64,000 bases of DNA from Azolla caroliniana (Eukaryota; Polypodiophyta), in contig JBHGNT010000008.1 in assembly GCA_043228905.1 (NCBI GenBank), positions 21,390,001 through 21,454,000 of the forward strand, in the 5' to 3' direction. Positions 1 through 9,087 of the stretch are shown one piece after another. The notes beneath the pieces were generated by a model, which made no database searches, was not told the origin of the DNA, and saw only the letters and a program-made list of their open reading frames with translations. Each line of letters begins with the position of its first letter. The first letter of the stretch is position 1. Position numbers and translations under genes: made by a program.

Positions 1-805
1 ACCCTCACACCGATCCGGAGACCCCGGCTGTTCGGCCAACGTGGCAACGTAAGACCGAGGGAGAAGGACGGTGGCGGTAGGGAACAGGACCCGACGACAC
101 GAGGTTTCGGAAGGGCTAAGCGGGCTACTACGGGGTGTTCCTCGGATGCAAAGGACACCGGTATGCGGGTGAACGACGATGCACGATCTGGCCAAAAAGG
201 GGGCCGACAAGACGTGCAGTAAACCGGAGTGCGACACAGGCGGTGCCAAACAACGGGCGAGGGTACATGGCACACGGAGGTGCCGGAGCGGAAAGGCGAG
301 CGCGGAGATAGGTTGCGCGGTTCGGAGGTATCGCGGAGAAGACCGGAAAGGGATCCCCACACCGTTCCGGAGACCATGGCGGTTCGAGCCAACGCGGCGA
401 TGTAAGACCATGGAGAAGGAAGGTGGCAGCGAGAGGACGAGGGCAACACGAAACGACATGGGACAGCAATCAGGACGACACTGATGATCAACGAAGGCCA
501 AGAAGGCCGCTATGAGCGTTCCTCAAATGGAGGACATCGGGCATACGGCGGGAAGCGAGGTGTTCATACGGCCAAACAAGGGCCAACGGAAGTACGCGTA
601 CTACGGAGATCGCGGTAGAGGACCCATCGACGGGTCGGACGAGCCTAGGGGAGGTAAGCGCGAAGGAAGAATCGAAGCCGACGGATCAAACCGGCAACAA
701 GCCGGGATGCGGATCACGGAAGACCGGTTTCTCGCCGGCCGAAATCTCTCACCCTTCATCCAGATTTGGCACGTACCGGTGGACGTGCAGTTAGGTGGGG
801 GCGGA
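1..805 (+). mobile_element. Gypsy element H, 3' internal region (truncated by window edge)
   Basis: Non-coding 3' part of an LTR retrotransposon. It is assigned because it runs into a purine-rich tract (about 791-805) directly before an LTR that begins TGTCG at 806. No pol domain is visible; the frames that are open here are GC-rich chance frames without recognisable motifs. The stretch carries two diverged direct copies of a roughly 100-bp block (see the repeat entry). Pol would lie to the left, outside the window. The family resembles Gypsy D further right in LTR ends and purine tract, but internal similarity was not tested. Confidence 0.55.
10..470 (+). repeat. Diverged direct repeat, period about 350 bp
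   Basis: Blocks at about 10-110 and 360-470 share the same word order: an acaccg..ccggagacc start, a ggc.gttcg..ccaacg middle, then gtaagacc and a purine-rich gaaggaaggtggc-like end. The copies differ by substitutions and small indels. Tandem arrays in the 3' untranslated part of Gypsy elements are common in plants. Confidence 0.6.
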
Positions 806-1555
806 TGTCGTGAAGAATTTCAGCCAGAGGCGGAAACCGGGAAACATTGGCTACATCGGCGGGGTGCAGCGTGTGTACGCACCCGTGTACATTTAGTGTG
901 AATATCGAGGGCGCCTTTATGGCGCCGAAGAGTAGTCAAGTCGGGACAGTCGATCCCATGTAAGTCAGGATATGTCCCACATTGTAACGCATCCCTTTCT
1001 TTGTTCTATAAAAGGAAGGGAACGCCCTTTGTGTAAGGGTTGCCCATTTTGCATTAGAGGGTATACCGTTAGGTTTAGAGTTAGGTTCTTCTTCTTCTTC
1101 TCCTTCTTCGTGTTTTGCTTAGGGTTTGCTTTGGTTCGGCCTCCTGTGCAAGACCCCGCTCGGCGTGACGAGCTGAGAGCTCCCCGACGGCGGCTTGACA
1201 GCAGACGACTACTGTAACCTACCTCAGTCCGGCTCGACGCCGGGAATGTATTCTTCCCTTTATATGTATATATATATACGTTTGTTTGTGTATATTCGCG
1301 TCGTTCTTGGCGTCGGGTGCCTACCCTTTCCTGCGTTTTCTGTACATAAGGCGTGAGTCGGGTTGGGCTGTGTGTGTGTGTGTGTGCGTGAGTCGGTGTT
1401 AAACACGCTCTCTCTCTCTCTCCCTTCGGTTGCTTCCGGTGTGCTTCTGGGATGCCCCGGAAACGGTGAAGTGCGACTTCCTACGCTCCGTCGCTCCCTA
1501 GTCCAAGACCCCCGTGGTCCTGCCTTTCCCCACGCACGCGCGTAACAACGCGACA
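806..1555 (+). mobile_element. LTR of Gypsy element H (probably the 3' LTR)
   Basis: A 750-bp unit with short inverted ends TGTCG...CGACA, the same ends as the Gypsy D LTR. It follows a polypurine tract (ggtgggggcgga). A TATA box (TATAAAAG, 1007-1014) is followed by a pyrimidine-rich leader typical of the R-U5 part. The final part carries the tagtccaagacc wording also found near the end of the D and F LTRs. No primer binding site (tggtgaaccc in D and E) follows 1555, so this is read as a 3' LTR with flanking DNA beyond it. Confidence 0.65.
1007..1014 (+). promoter_or_regulatory. TATA box of LTR H
   Basis: TATAAAAG inside the LTR, about 200 bp from its start, in the usual position for a retrotransposon U3 promoter. 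Confidence 0.5.
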
Positions 1556-1906
1556 ACGTATCCTCGTCGTATTTTCACGACAACGGTCCGGTAGTCGGAG
1601 GCCGAACAGAAACGATCATAAAACAGTGAAGAGATCGAATAGCAGCGGCCGAACCGGCCGAAATCCAGCATGTGGCCGGAAAGACACGGCCAAACCAAGA
1701 GACAGTCGGTCAGACAACCGCCCAAACAGGGTTGGCTGCCAAACTGCATGGGCCGAATCGACGTCCAACAACCGACGGAGAGACGGCAACAGCCCCGAAC
1801 AAAGTCGGCCCCTGGACAGCGGTAACCGATCGGACAGACATAAGGGGAAGGGGGAAAGAGGAAAGAGGAGAATGAGGAAGGCACACAAGAAACACAAAAA
1901 GAAAGA
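1556..1906. other. Unassigned GC-rich stretch
   Basis: Contains scattered repeats of a ggccgaa word and then a purine-rich run (about 1845-1905) leading into the HSP90 fragment. I recognise no gene. It could be remnant LTR or internal sequence of an older element. Confidence 0.3.
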
Positions 1907-2425
1907 ATGGCATTGACGAAACGAAGAAAACAAAGTGAAGAAAGAATGATGAAGAAAATTAAGGAAGTTTGTCATGGATGGTCCCTTGTCAACAAACAGA
2001 AGCCCATATGGATGAGGAAGCTTGAGGGGATTACAAAAGAGGAATATGCCACCTTCTACAAAAGTTTGACTAATGATTGGGAAGAACATCTGGTTGTGAA
2101 GCATTTCTCTGTGGAAGGGCAATTAGAGTTTAAAGTCGTGCTTTATGTACCTAAGAGGCCCACCTTCACAAAATGCACCAGAATTCTTGAGGAGAAGAAG
2201 CAAGAAAGAATAAGGAGAAGAAAGAAAGAAAGAAAGAACGAGCATAGTAAGACTGAAAGAATGGATTTCGAGCTTGGTGTTGGTCCTGTTGCCTCCTCCT
2301 CAACCACGGAGTCTAATCCATTAACTGCAAATCAGCTAACAGAACTTGCATTCGGAAAGAATGATGAGGCCTTCTTCATTGTAGAGATTCATGAGGAACA
2401 AAAAGAAAAAGAGAGGGGCAGGTGA
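1907..2425 (+). pseudogene. HSP90 middle-domain gene fragment
   Basis: The first ~83 codons (to about 2155) match the cytosolic HSP90 chaperone middle domain: a [21 protein letters not shown] start, then [20 protein letters not shown] and [12 protein letters not shown], ending near FVPKR. Family knowledge: this segment lies just after the charged linker and includes part of the ATPase-coupling middle domain. The N-terminal ATP-binding domain, the rest of the middle domain and the C-terminal dimerisation domain are all missing. From about 2156 the frame stays open but becomes an unrelated lysine- and glutamate-rich tail with no HSP90 similarity. Several normally conserved residues are changed (for example a cysteine in the KEV.H motif). 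It is surrounded by transposable elements, so it is most simply a captured or retrotransposed fragment, not a working chaperone. Confidence 0.8.
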
Positions 2426-2512
2426 CCAAATTTTAGAAACATAAGGGCATGACATGGAATTTTGAAAACTTAAGGGCAAAAAATACAATTTTAAAAAATT
2501 TGAGGGTAAAAT
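2426..2512. other. AT-rich spacer carrying target-site duplication
   Basis: AT-rich repeat-like sequence with alternating aaatttgaggg and aaaacttaaggg words. Its last five bases, AAAAT (2508-2512), are the left target-site duplication of the solo LTR; the right copy is 8081-8085. Confidence 0.6.
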
Positions 2513-2984
2513 TGACATGGAATACGCGGATTAATCTCCAGCAACAACTGAAGCATAGATCACTTGATGACAATCGAAAACAAAAATCACAGACTAAATG
2601 GGAATGGAGGTAAGTCGACAAAACAGAAAGAGAATACACAAGATATTAACGTGGAAAACCCTGAGAGGGAAAAACCACGGGAGTCCGCAGACTCCAAACT
2701 ATCACTCTGTAAAGTAATACAACATGGAGCATAGAGGCAACGACCTCTTTCTCACAATCTTCGCCTAGCGATGGTTACAACAGAGACACAATCTCTGTAT
2801 GTCGCTCTCTCTCTCTCTCTCTGTAGGTGTCGACCGTCGCTATCACCTACACCTCTTACGGCGTCGTGACGAGAGAGTACAAATGTGCTTCTACACTTAT
2901 ACCTAGCGCGCAAGACATCAATGCTCGGCTAAGTTTTTTCTGCCCTTTTTGACTTTTTCTTTCATTTATTCTTTGAATTACAAC

Positions 2985-3776
2985 ATGACTTCTCGACGAA
3001 ACCATAAGGAAACACACGACGAAATGATAAGTAAGGAAGAATTTTTAGATGTCCTTAACCGGTTAGTAAAATTTGAAAAATGGGCGAAAGAAATTGAAGC
3101 TGAAAAACAAAAAGATAAGGAAGAAAAAGAACTACTTTTTGCGGAAATAGCGAAACTTAAGGTAGATAATGTGAACCTCCGAAAACAAGTTAAGGACCTC
3201 GAGATATCTAGGGAAGATGGTGAAATATCTTCCCTAGAGGATATTAAGGACGAGATAAAAAAGGTTAAAGAAGAGGTTAAAAGTGATATGGAATTAGCTA
3301 AAACTGGGTGGGTTGATGTAGTAAAACGTAATATTAAAAAAGAACTAAAGGATGAAAACATTGTAAACACTACCCTCGAGGAAGAAAAAATGCGTCAAGC
3401 TCGACGCCTAAATGTACGAGTTACTGGGCTCAAGGAAGGGGCATCTCCGGATGAAGATGCACAAACATTAGGGAAAATGTTAGGGTACGAAGCCCTACCA
3501 ATCACTAAAACCTGGAGGGTAGGGCGTGACACAACTAGGAAAAGAGCTTTAGTCCTTCAGTTTAAGGACTCAGAATCTAGAATCGCCTTTTTTAAAAAGA
3601 GACCAATTCTTCGAGGCTTGGGCGGGGAGCCTATCTACCTCGATGAAGACTTGACCAAGATGCAAATTGAGCATCGTAAAACTTGTATGCCACGAGTCAT
3701 ACAAGCTCGTAAAGAGGGGCATCGTGCTTTCTACCGGGACGGACGTGTCATAATAAATGATCGTGCCGCCAATTGA
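2985..3776 (+). CDS. LINE ORF1 protein (RNA-binding, coiled coil plus RRM-like)
   Basis: 263 residues from the ATG at 2985. The open frame runs further upstream, but only to a non-ATG codon. Residues about 20-130 are a charged heptad-type coiled coil rich in K and E. About 140-260 form an L1-ORF1-like RNA-binding region: RRLNVRVTGLKEG starts the RRM-like fold, RALVLQFKDSESRIAFFKKR follows, and the C-terminal part has IYLDEDLTKMQIEHRK and a RAFYRDGRVIIN ending. Family knowledge: such proteins trimerise and coat the LINE RNA. The frame ends in TGA at 3774-3776, followed at once by CGG. ORF2 continues in the same frame, so the stop may be leaky (see findings). Confidence 0.85.
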   Translation: MTSRRNHKETHDEMISKEEFLDVLNRLVKFEKWAKEIEAEKQKDKEEKELLFAEIAKLKVDNVNLRKQVKDLEISREDGEISSLEDIKDEIKKVKEEVKSDMELAKTGWVDVVKRNIKKELKDENIVNTTLEEEKMRQARRLNVRVTGLKEGASPDEDAQTLGKMLGYEALPITKTWRVGRDTTRKRALVLQFKDSESRIAFFKKRPILRGLGGEPIYLDEDLTKMQIEHRKTCMPRVIQARKEGHRAFYRDGRVIINDRAAN

Positions 3777-6700
3777 CGGCGTGTGGCCCATGTGACAGAT
3801 AATAAACTTAGGATCACTTTATGGAACTGTAACGGCGCACTTTGGACACATCCTGGCCGTCTAGAGGAGATTTTGAAAGTATCTGATATACTTTTTGTAG
3901 TAGAAACACATCAAAGCCCAAATCGAGGACTGCCACGAGTTGACGGTTTTCGTTGGGAATCTGTCTTTAGACAAACCTCACGTCGACACACTACTAGAGG
4001 GTCTGGGGGGGTTGCGATATTATTTCGGAAAGAGATAAATAATAGGATAGAAATACTAAAGTCAGACCCAGAAGCCCGTTTTATGTGGGTGAAAGTCCTC
4101 ACTAGTAAGGATCAGGTGATATTTATCGCAGTTTGTTACTTCCCCCCGAAAGGGTCCCGCTACAATATGGCTGGAGAGGCGAGTATAGTTGATGAAGGAA
4201 CGCCACATGGGCCTTCTCCATACGAACCTTTGTCGGATGACATAATCCGATATTCTTCTCAAGGGGAAGTCTTCCTGGTAGGAGATTTCAATGCGAGAAC
4301 CCAGTCCCGACAATGCACAATATTTCAGATGGATAGAAACCTAGAAATGGTGAATGTCGACCCTTTAGCCTTAGGCATAACACGTACATCGAAGGATCAA
4401 GGTGCGGATGCCACAAGCTTTGGCCATCATCTGCTTGAACTTGGAAGCCGACACCAGATGATCATATATAATGGCTTAGCCAAGTGGCCGGGCTCGGAGG
4501 AGCTCACATGTTTCCCACATGGAGGAGGGGAAAGCACCGTTGATTATCTAATAGGACGCCCTGAAGCTACCCACATGGTTAGCTCCTTCCGGGTGGCCCC
4601 ATGCCCCATTGGGGCAGACCATACCTTCCTATACTTTGAGCTAAAATGTGACACCTCCCACACCACCAACTCTAGTAAACCAACCCATCACACTATAATA
4701 CATTTCACGCATGAGCTCGCGGACATCTACTCTCGACATGTTCAAGCCCATCTTTCCTCGTTTGATTCTTCCTTGCCTTTAGAGAACCTCACTACAGAAC
4801 TCACACACATCCTTCACTCAGCCGCCACTAGTAGCTTCCCATACACGAAAGACTCCAATCATAGTAGAATAGGGTCTATGCCACAAAACAAGTGGTATGA
4901 CGAGGATTGTAGAGAGTTGTATAGACAACTTAAAGTATCGCGACTCAGTGGTACTATCTCCTTAGTACAGGCTCGCAAAGAGATGCGCAAGATGACACGT
5001 CGTAAAAGACGAGCTTGGGAAGCATCTCAATATTGGGAACTCTACCATATGCTCATGAGTAGGGATTGTGCCCTTGCATGGAAGAGACTACGGGAACCGA
5101 AACCACAAACACCCATCGAGGATCCCAATATTTGGCACACATATACCGAGAGACTCTACCATGTCCCGAACCAACCACCCATTCCAATGCCCTCCACACC
5201 TCGACCTACCATGGGGACACTTTTCACGACCTCTAGGGTCACGAAGGTCATAAAAAAATTACAACATAGGAAATCCATGGACCACACAGGATTGCGAGCC
5301 GAGCACATCATATATGCTCGAGAGTGCCTAGCTCCCCTTCTCACTCTAATCTTCAACCGCGCCCTCGCCGAGGGTTTTCCACCACAATGGGCCATGAACA
5401 CTGTGGCCCCTATACATAAAGGAGGGGACCCAATGGACCCAAATACATATAGGACCATTATGATAGGTCATACGCTTGCTAAACTATATGGTGCAGTAAT
5501 GGAAGCGGAGCTCAGTGATTATATGGAAACATTAAGTCTTCGAGCACCTGAGCAGGCTGGCTTTAGACGAGCCTTCTCCACTATTGACCACATCTTCACA
5601 CTTAGGTGCTTAATTGACCAAACAAAGGCTCGTAAGAAGAAACTATATTGTTGCTTTGTGGACTTTCGCAAAGCCTTTGATACAGTTCCTAGGGAGAGGT
5701 TGTTTGATAGACTTAAGAGCTTGGAGATACCAAATGACATGATTTGGGCCATTTATGCCCTATATGAGCAAGTCTATGGGCGCGTAAGATGCCCAGGTGG
5801 CCTATCCGATTGTTTCACTAGCACCATTGGTGTAAAACAGGGTTGCCCCCTATCACCGACTCTTTTTGGGATCTACATTGATGAGATCACTGATTTTATT
5901 GCTCGTAAGGGAGGCAAAGGAGTGGCTATTGGGGATACGCAAGTTAGTCTCTTACTCTACGCAGACGACATTGTCTTGCTCTCGGAGTCGGAACACGACC
6001 TACAAAAGCATCTTAATGCCCTAGATGACTTTTGTACACAACGAGGACTGGTAGTGAATCTAGCGAAAACTAAAGTCCTTATCTTTCATACATCGTCCAG
6101 ACTTAGGAGTAAATGTCACCTCATCCTCTCTCATAAACTAGTTGAGGTGGTGGGATCTTATGTATACTTGGGAGTCACTTTTAGTGCTCGCTCAGGTAAA
6201 TTCTCGATGACCCAGGCAGCCAAAGATAGGCTAACGAGAGGATATGCATCCCTCTCACTCTTAGAGAGACAATGCCACCAAGCATACTTTCAAGAGCCAC
6301 GGACTAAGGGATGGCTTTTCGACTCATTAGTGACCCCGTCCCTCATGTATGCATCAGTAGTATGGGCTCCAGGTCTACCATCTTTTATGTGGACGCAATT
6401 GGAGAGACCTTTAGTGGTGATGTTATCACGTCAACTCCGAAGCAAATCGACAGTACCACATGACATTATTAGAGCGGAGTTTAGCCTACCCCCGATGTTA
6501 GTAGAAGCACTCTTTCAAGTGGTAGCTTTTATTCATCGGATACATAGTCAACCACAAGATAGGATATCCCGTCGAGCCTTTGAGGCATCCCGATCCTTAC
6601 ATGTGTCTGGAGACACCAACTCTTGGTATAGCATTGTGGTGAGTTGGTTATTTGCAAATGGCATAGACATTAATAACCTACCTCCCCTTAAGTACAACCA

Positions 6701-7529
6701 TGGGACTGATCAAACTTTAATCTCTCGTGAAGATCGTAATAAAGTGATACGCCAAGAAATATGGCAAATCTACACTCGATACAAATGGATCACCCCACGA
6801 GAGCCACTCCCATCTAAAATGGTGTACTATAAGGAACACTTCTTGCACTTCTCTAAGTTAGGGTTTATTACACGACCAAGATACCTAGATACTTTCTTAT
6901 CAAATGCACTAAGGGTGGCCATTGGACAACTTAGGATATCATCTCACCAACTTGAGATTGAGAATGGTCGAGCTAATAGAGTCCCTAGAGAGGAAAGGCT
7001 ATGTAGGTTATGCCACATAGAGATAGAGGATGAGTATCACTTCACATGCAAGTGCCCAACTTATGCCGAGATACGGGCGGAATACCAAGACATACTAGGA
7101 CCCTCTCCCACCCTCTCCAAACTATTAGATACCCCGAGTGTAAAGAGACTAGGTAGGTATATCTTAGAGCTAAAACAACATAGGGAGGATAAATTACAAA
7201 GTGTTAATCATAACCCTTTTACTACTCATCAACATGTACCTAGTGTAATTTTTCAGGAACATGGGGAGACGATGAATGTGGATACACTTATGCCGCTCGG
7301 CCTCTCCCTTGAGGAAGCAGAAATACAAAGAGCAACCAAACGTCCTCGGATGTTGGGCTTCAACACAAGTCAACGTGGAGTAGAAAAGATTAAGAAGATA
7401 AGGGAACGTGAGCTACGTCGACTCGAAGCTATGGTTGGGGTACCTCTTACATGGGGACCACGGGCCACATCCACATCATGGCAACCCTTTGACCCCCCGC
7501 TTCTCTTCGAGAGACTTGGATGGAAATGA
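3777..7529 (+). CDS. LINE ORF2: endonuclease-reverse transcriptase, in frame with ORF1
   Basis: An open frame of about 1,250 codons directly after the ORF1 stop and in the same reading frame. There is no ATG before or near the endonuclease start; the first in-frame ATG codons fall inside that domain. Domains: an APE-type endonuclease (about residues 8-270, starting RITLWNCNG, with VVETH, VGDFNAR and a late GADHT); a reverse transcriptase (about 510-790, with FRKAFDTV, GVKQGCPLSPTLF and the catalytic YADD near 5957-5968); and a C-terminal CCHC knuckle (CRLC...HFTCKC, near 7000-7060). There is no RNase H. Role: nicks target DNA and reverse-transcribes the element RNA at the nick. All catalytic motifs look intact. 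Translation is proposed to be by readthrough or fusion with ORF1. Confidence 0.85.
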   Translation, partial: RRVAHVTDNKLRITLWNCNGALWTHPGRLEEILKVSDILFVVETHQSPNRGLPRVDGFRWESVFRQTSRRHTTRGSGGVAILFRKEINNRIEILKSDPEARFMWVKVLTSKDQVIFIAVCYFPPKGSRYNMAGEASIVDEGTPHGPSPYEPLSDDIIRYSSQGEVFLVGDFNARTQSRQCTIFQMDRNLEMVNVDPLALGITRTSKDQGADATSFGHHLLELGSRHQMIIYNGLAKWPGSEELTCFPHGGGESTVDYLIGRPEATHMVSSFRVAPCPIGADHTFLYFELKCDTSHTTNSSKPTHHTIIHFTHELADIYSRHVQAHLSSFDSSLPLENLTTELTHILHSAATSSFPYTKDSNHSRIGSMPQNKWYDEDCRELYRQLKVSRLSGTISLVQARKEMRKMTRRKRRAWEASQYWELYHMLMSRDCALAWKRLREPKPQTPIEDPNIWHTYTERLYHVPNQPPIPMPSTPRPTMGTLFTTSRVTKVIKKLQHRKSMDHTGLRAEHIIYARECLAPLLTLIFNRALAEGFPPQWAMNTVAPIHKGGDPMDPNTYRTIMIGHTLAKLYGAVMEAELSDYMETLSLRAPEQAGFRRAFSTIDHIFTLRCLIDQTKARKKKLYCCFVDFRKAFDTVPRERLFDRLKSLEIPNDMIWAIYALYEQVYGRVRCPGGLSDCFTSTIGVKQGCPLSPTLFGIYIDEITDFIARKGGKGVAIGDTQVSLLLYADDIVLLSESEHDLQKHLNALDDFCTQRGLVVNLAKTKVLIFHTSSRLRSKCHLILSHKLVEVVGSYVYLGVTFSARSGKFSMTQAAKDRLTRGYASLSLLERQCHQAYFQEPRTKGWLFDSLVTPSLMYASVVWAPGLPSFMWTQLERPLVVMLSRQLRSKSTVPHDIIRAEFSLPPMLVEALFQVVAFIHRIHSQPQDRISRRAFEASRSLHVSGDTNSWYSIVVSWLFANGIDINNLPPLKYNHGTDQTLISREDRNKVIRQEIWQIYTRYKWITPREPLPSKMVYYKEHFLHFSKLGFITRPRYLDTFLSNALRVAIGQLRISSHQLEIENGRANRVPREERLCRLCHIEIEDEYHFTCKCPTYAEIRAEYQDILGPSPTLSKLLDTPSVKRLGRYILELKQHREDKLQSVNHNPFTTHQHVPSVIFQEHGETMNVDTLMPLGLSLEEAEIQRATKRPRMLGFNTSQRGVEKIKKIRERELRRLEAMVGVPLTWGPRATSTSWQPFDPPLLFERLGWK

Positions 7530-7748
7530 AATTAGGCCTAGTATAGAATCATTCTCATTGTAGAACATGTTTTTTTATATAGAACATGTTTGTTGTTTTC
7601 TTAGAACTATTTAGCTTAAACCCTATTTTATCTTATTTTTATTTTTACTTTCGATGAATGGGTAAATATCCCATTTTTGTTGTACACCTTTTGTCTCATG
7701 GGCCAATTTTGGCCTTAGAAGACGTTAATATATCTTTCTTTCTTTCTT

Positions 7749-7756
<8 letters not shown>
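7530..7756 (+). other. LINE 3' untranslated region
   Basis: AT-rich, without open frames. It ends in a run of TTTC repeats merging into CT repeats, which here replaces a poly-A tail. Confidence 0.55.
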
Positions 7757-7779
<23 letters not shown>

Positions 7780-8085
7780 TACGCATTGTACAGAGGTTAC
7801 ACCAATAACTCTATCCTCATCACTATTAAGTTTGCCCTAGGTCATATTTATACTAATATGACTTTTGGGCTATTTACAAATATAGCCCCAGTGGCCTCTC
7901 TAGAACATATTTACATATATGTCCCTTCCATCCGATGAGAGGTTCTCACCGGGCCTGCAACATCCGGTTCTCACCGGGTCTTCCGTTGCCAGCCACTCCA
8001 CATCCGGATTCGGCCTCGGCCGAGTTGCTCATCAACACTTTTCTTCTCACTTCCCATCCAGAGGGACCTGTTTCCTAACAAAAAT

Positions 8086-8591
8086 TTAGAATTTAAAAAA
8101 CGAAGGGGGTACAACATAAAATTTTGAAAACACAACTCACATGATGAAAGAAAGAATACACATACACACAACGCGATCTTATGACCCATGCCGCAGTGGG
8201 CGAGCCGATTAGTGTGTGATCCAATCGAGAGATGTGTTGACCGAACGAGAAGGTTCGAGTCAAGCAAGCTCCAATTGAAATTATCAATCGTAGACATATG
8301 ATCCGGTCGAGGGATTTCCGACCGTTGAGACAACCGATGGAGTTCCGATCGCTAAGAGTTGCCATGGCGAGTGGGTTGATTTTGCAATGCACTATCCCAC
8401 ATGTGTGCCATGTGTTACCCATAGGAGTTGTACAGGGAGGTATAAGGGTGGAACACTATAAAGTGGTTGTTGTGTATGTGTAATGTATATGAGTGTGTCA
8501 GGATAAATATGTGTATGAACACATGCACAATTATGTGCATGTGTACAAGAATGTAATGGTCTTTTTGTATTAGTCATATTAGTAACCGTTA
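8086..8591. other. Spacer between solo LTR and Copia A
   Basis: Older flanking DNA, continuous before the Copia A insertion with sequence right of 32540. Rejoining the two sides places TTATATAAACC (about 32545) downstream, which resembles an LTR promoter, but I could not define element ends. No coding gene is recognised. Confidence 0.35.
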
Positions 8592-8596
8592 CATTA

Positions 8597-9005
8597 TGTT
8601 GAGAGACAAGCTCAACATTTGTGCGTAATACGATGGGTAACTAGTGCGTAGACTAGGTGCGTAAACTCGGTACGCATAACATGGTCGTAGCGGTGCATAA
8701 ACCGCGAGGCCGTTAGAAAGATATTCCTCATAAGGAATAGTTTTGGGAGTAAGTGTCGAGGCTCATTTATGAGCAGTCAAGTACTGTTAGTACTTGTGTC
8801 AGCCCGATTGTCAGGGCTTGTATAAAAGTGCTCACTGAGCACATCCTATGTACAGATTGAGTATTATTTTTTAATTAAGTTCTTGTGCTTACTCTCTCTC
8901 TCTGTGTGTCTCTCTCGTGTGTACTATGCAAACCTAAGCTTTCCATTAAACCTATGTCTTCTGTTGTTCTGTCTCCTATATTGCTTCCGCATGACATTCT
9001 TTTCA
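8597..9005 (+). repeat. Copia A 5' LTR
   Basis: Begins TGTTGAGAGACAAG and ends TTTTCA, immediately before the tRNA-Met primer site. A TATA box (TATAAAAG) lies at 8821-8828, followed by a CT-rich leader. Confidence 0.92.
8821..8828 (+). promoter_or_regulatory. TATA box in Copia A 5' LTR
   Basis: TATAAAAG about 225 bp into the LTR. The same box is present in the 3' LTR at 32353-32360. Confidence 0.6.
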
Positions 9006-9017
9006 TGGTATCAGAGC
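9006..9017 (+). other. Primer binding site of Copia A
   Basis: TGGTATCAGAGC, the classic plant Copia site complementary to the 3' end of initiator tRNA-Met, with no gap after the LTR. Confidence 0.9.
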
Positions 9018-9087
9018 GCGAGGGTTGAGAACCTCTGCAGCCAACTTTACTTGAAGGGAAAACCAATGAAGAAGAACAACAAAACCG

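Larger units (their letters stand above)
2823..7780 (+). mobile_element. Complete non-LTR retrotransposon (LINE-1 of this window)
   Basis: Has a short 5' leader (about 160 nt), two long uninterrupted coding parts, a 3' untranslated part and a 3' simple-repeat tail (TTTC)n/(CT)n. It is flanked on both sides by CT microsatellite (2804-2822 and about 7757-7779), so the exact ends and any target-site duplication are hidden in the repeat. Neither coding part has a degenerate break, so the copy is recent. ORF1 has a coiled coil and an RRM-like domain; ORF2 has an endonuclease, reverse transcriptase and a CCHC knuckle, with no RNase H. The clade (L1/Tx1-like or other) was not determined. Confidence 0.85.
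2513..8080 (-). mobile_element. Solo Copia LTR (C family), split by a LINE
   Basis: The flanks 2513-2820 and about 7780-8080 together form one LTR of about 600 bp, close to the 557-625 bp of the other C-family LTRs here. It lies in reverse orientation: the minus strand starts TGTTAGGAAACAGG and ends in CA. It shares with the 17344-17900 LTR the acgtggaaaaccc wording on the left, a central CT microsatellite, and the ctatttacaaatatagcccc and ttcccatcc..gg words on the right. It is bounded by a perfect 5-bp duplication AAAAT (2508-2512 and 8081-8085). The interior is occupied by a LINE that sits exactly in the CT repeat. Confidence 0.85.

Noticed and set aside
1626-1913. Open frames upstream of the HSP90 fragment
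   Set aside because: Low-complexity charged sequence, no family match, several overlapping frames equally open.
8165-8215. Second possible hammerhead (ttatgaccca...tgggcgagcc)
   Set aside because: Resembles the 46101 core in layout, but the invariant CUGAUGA and GAAA are both altered and stem I was not found.
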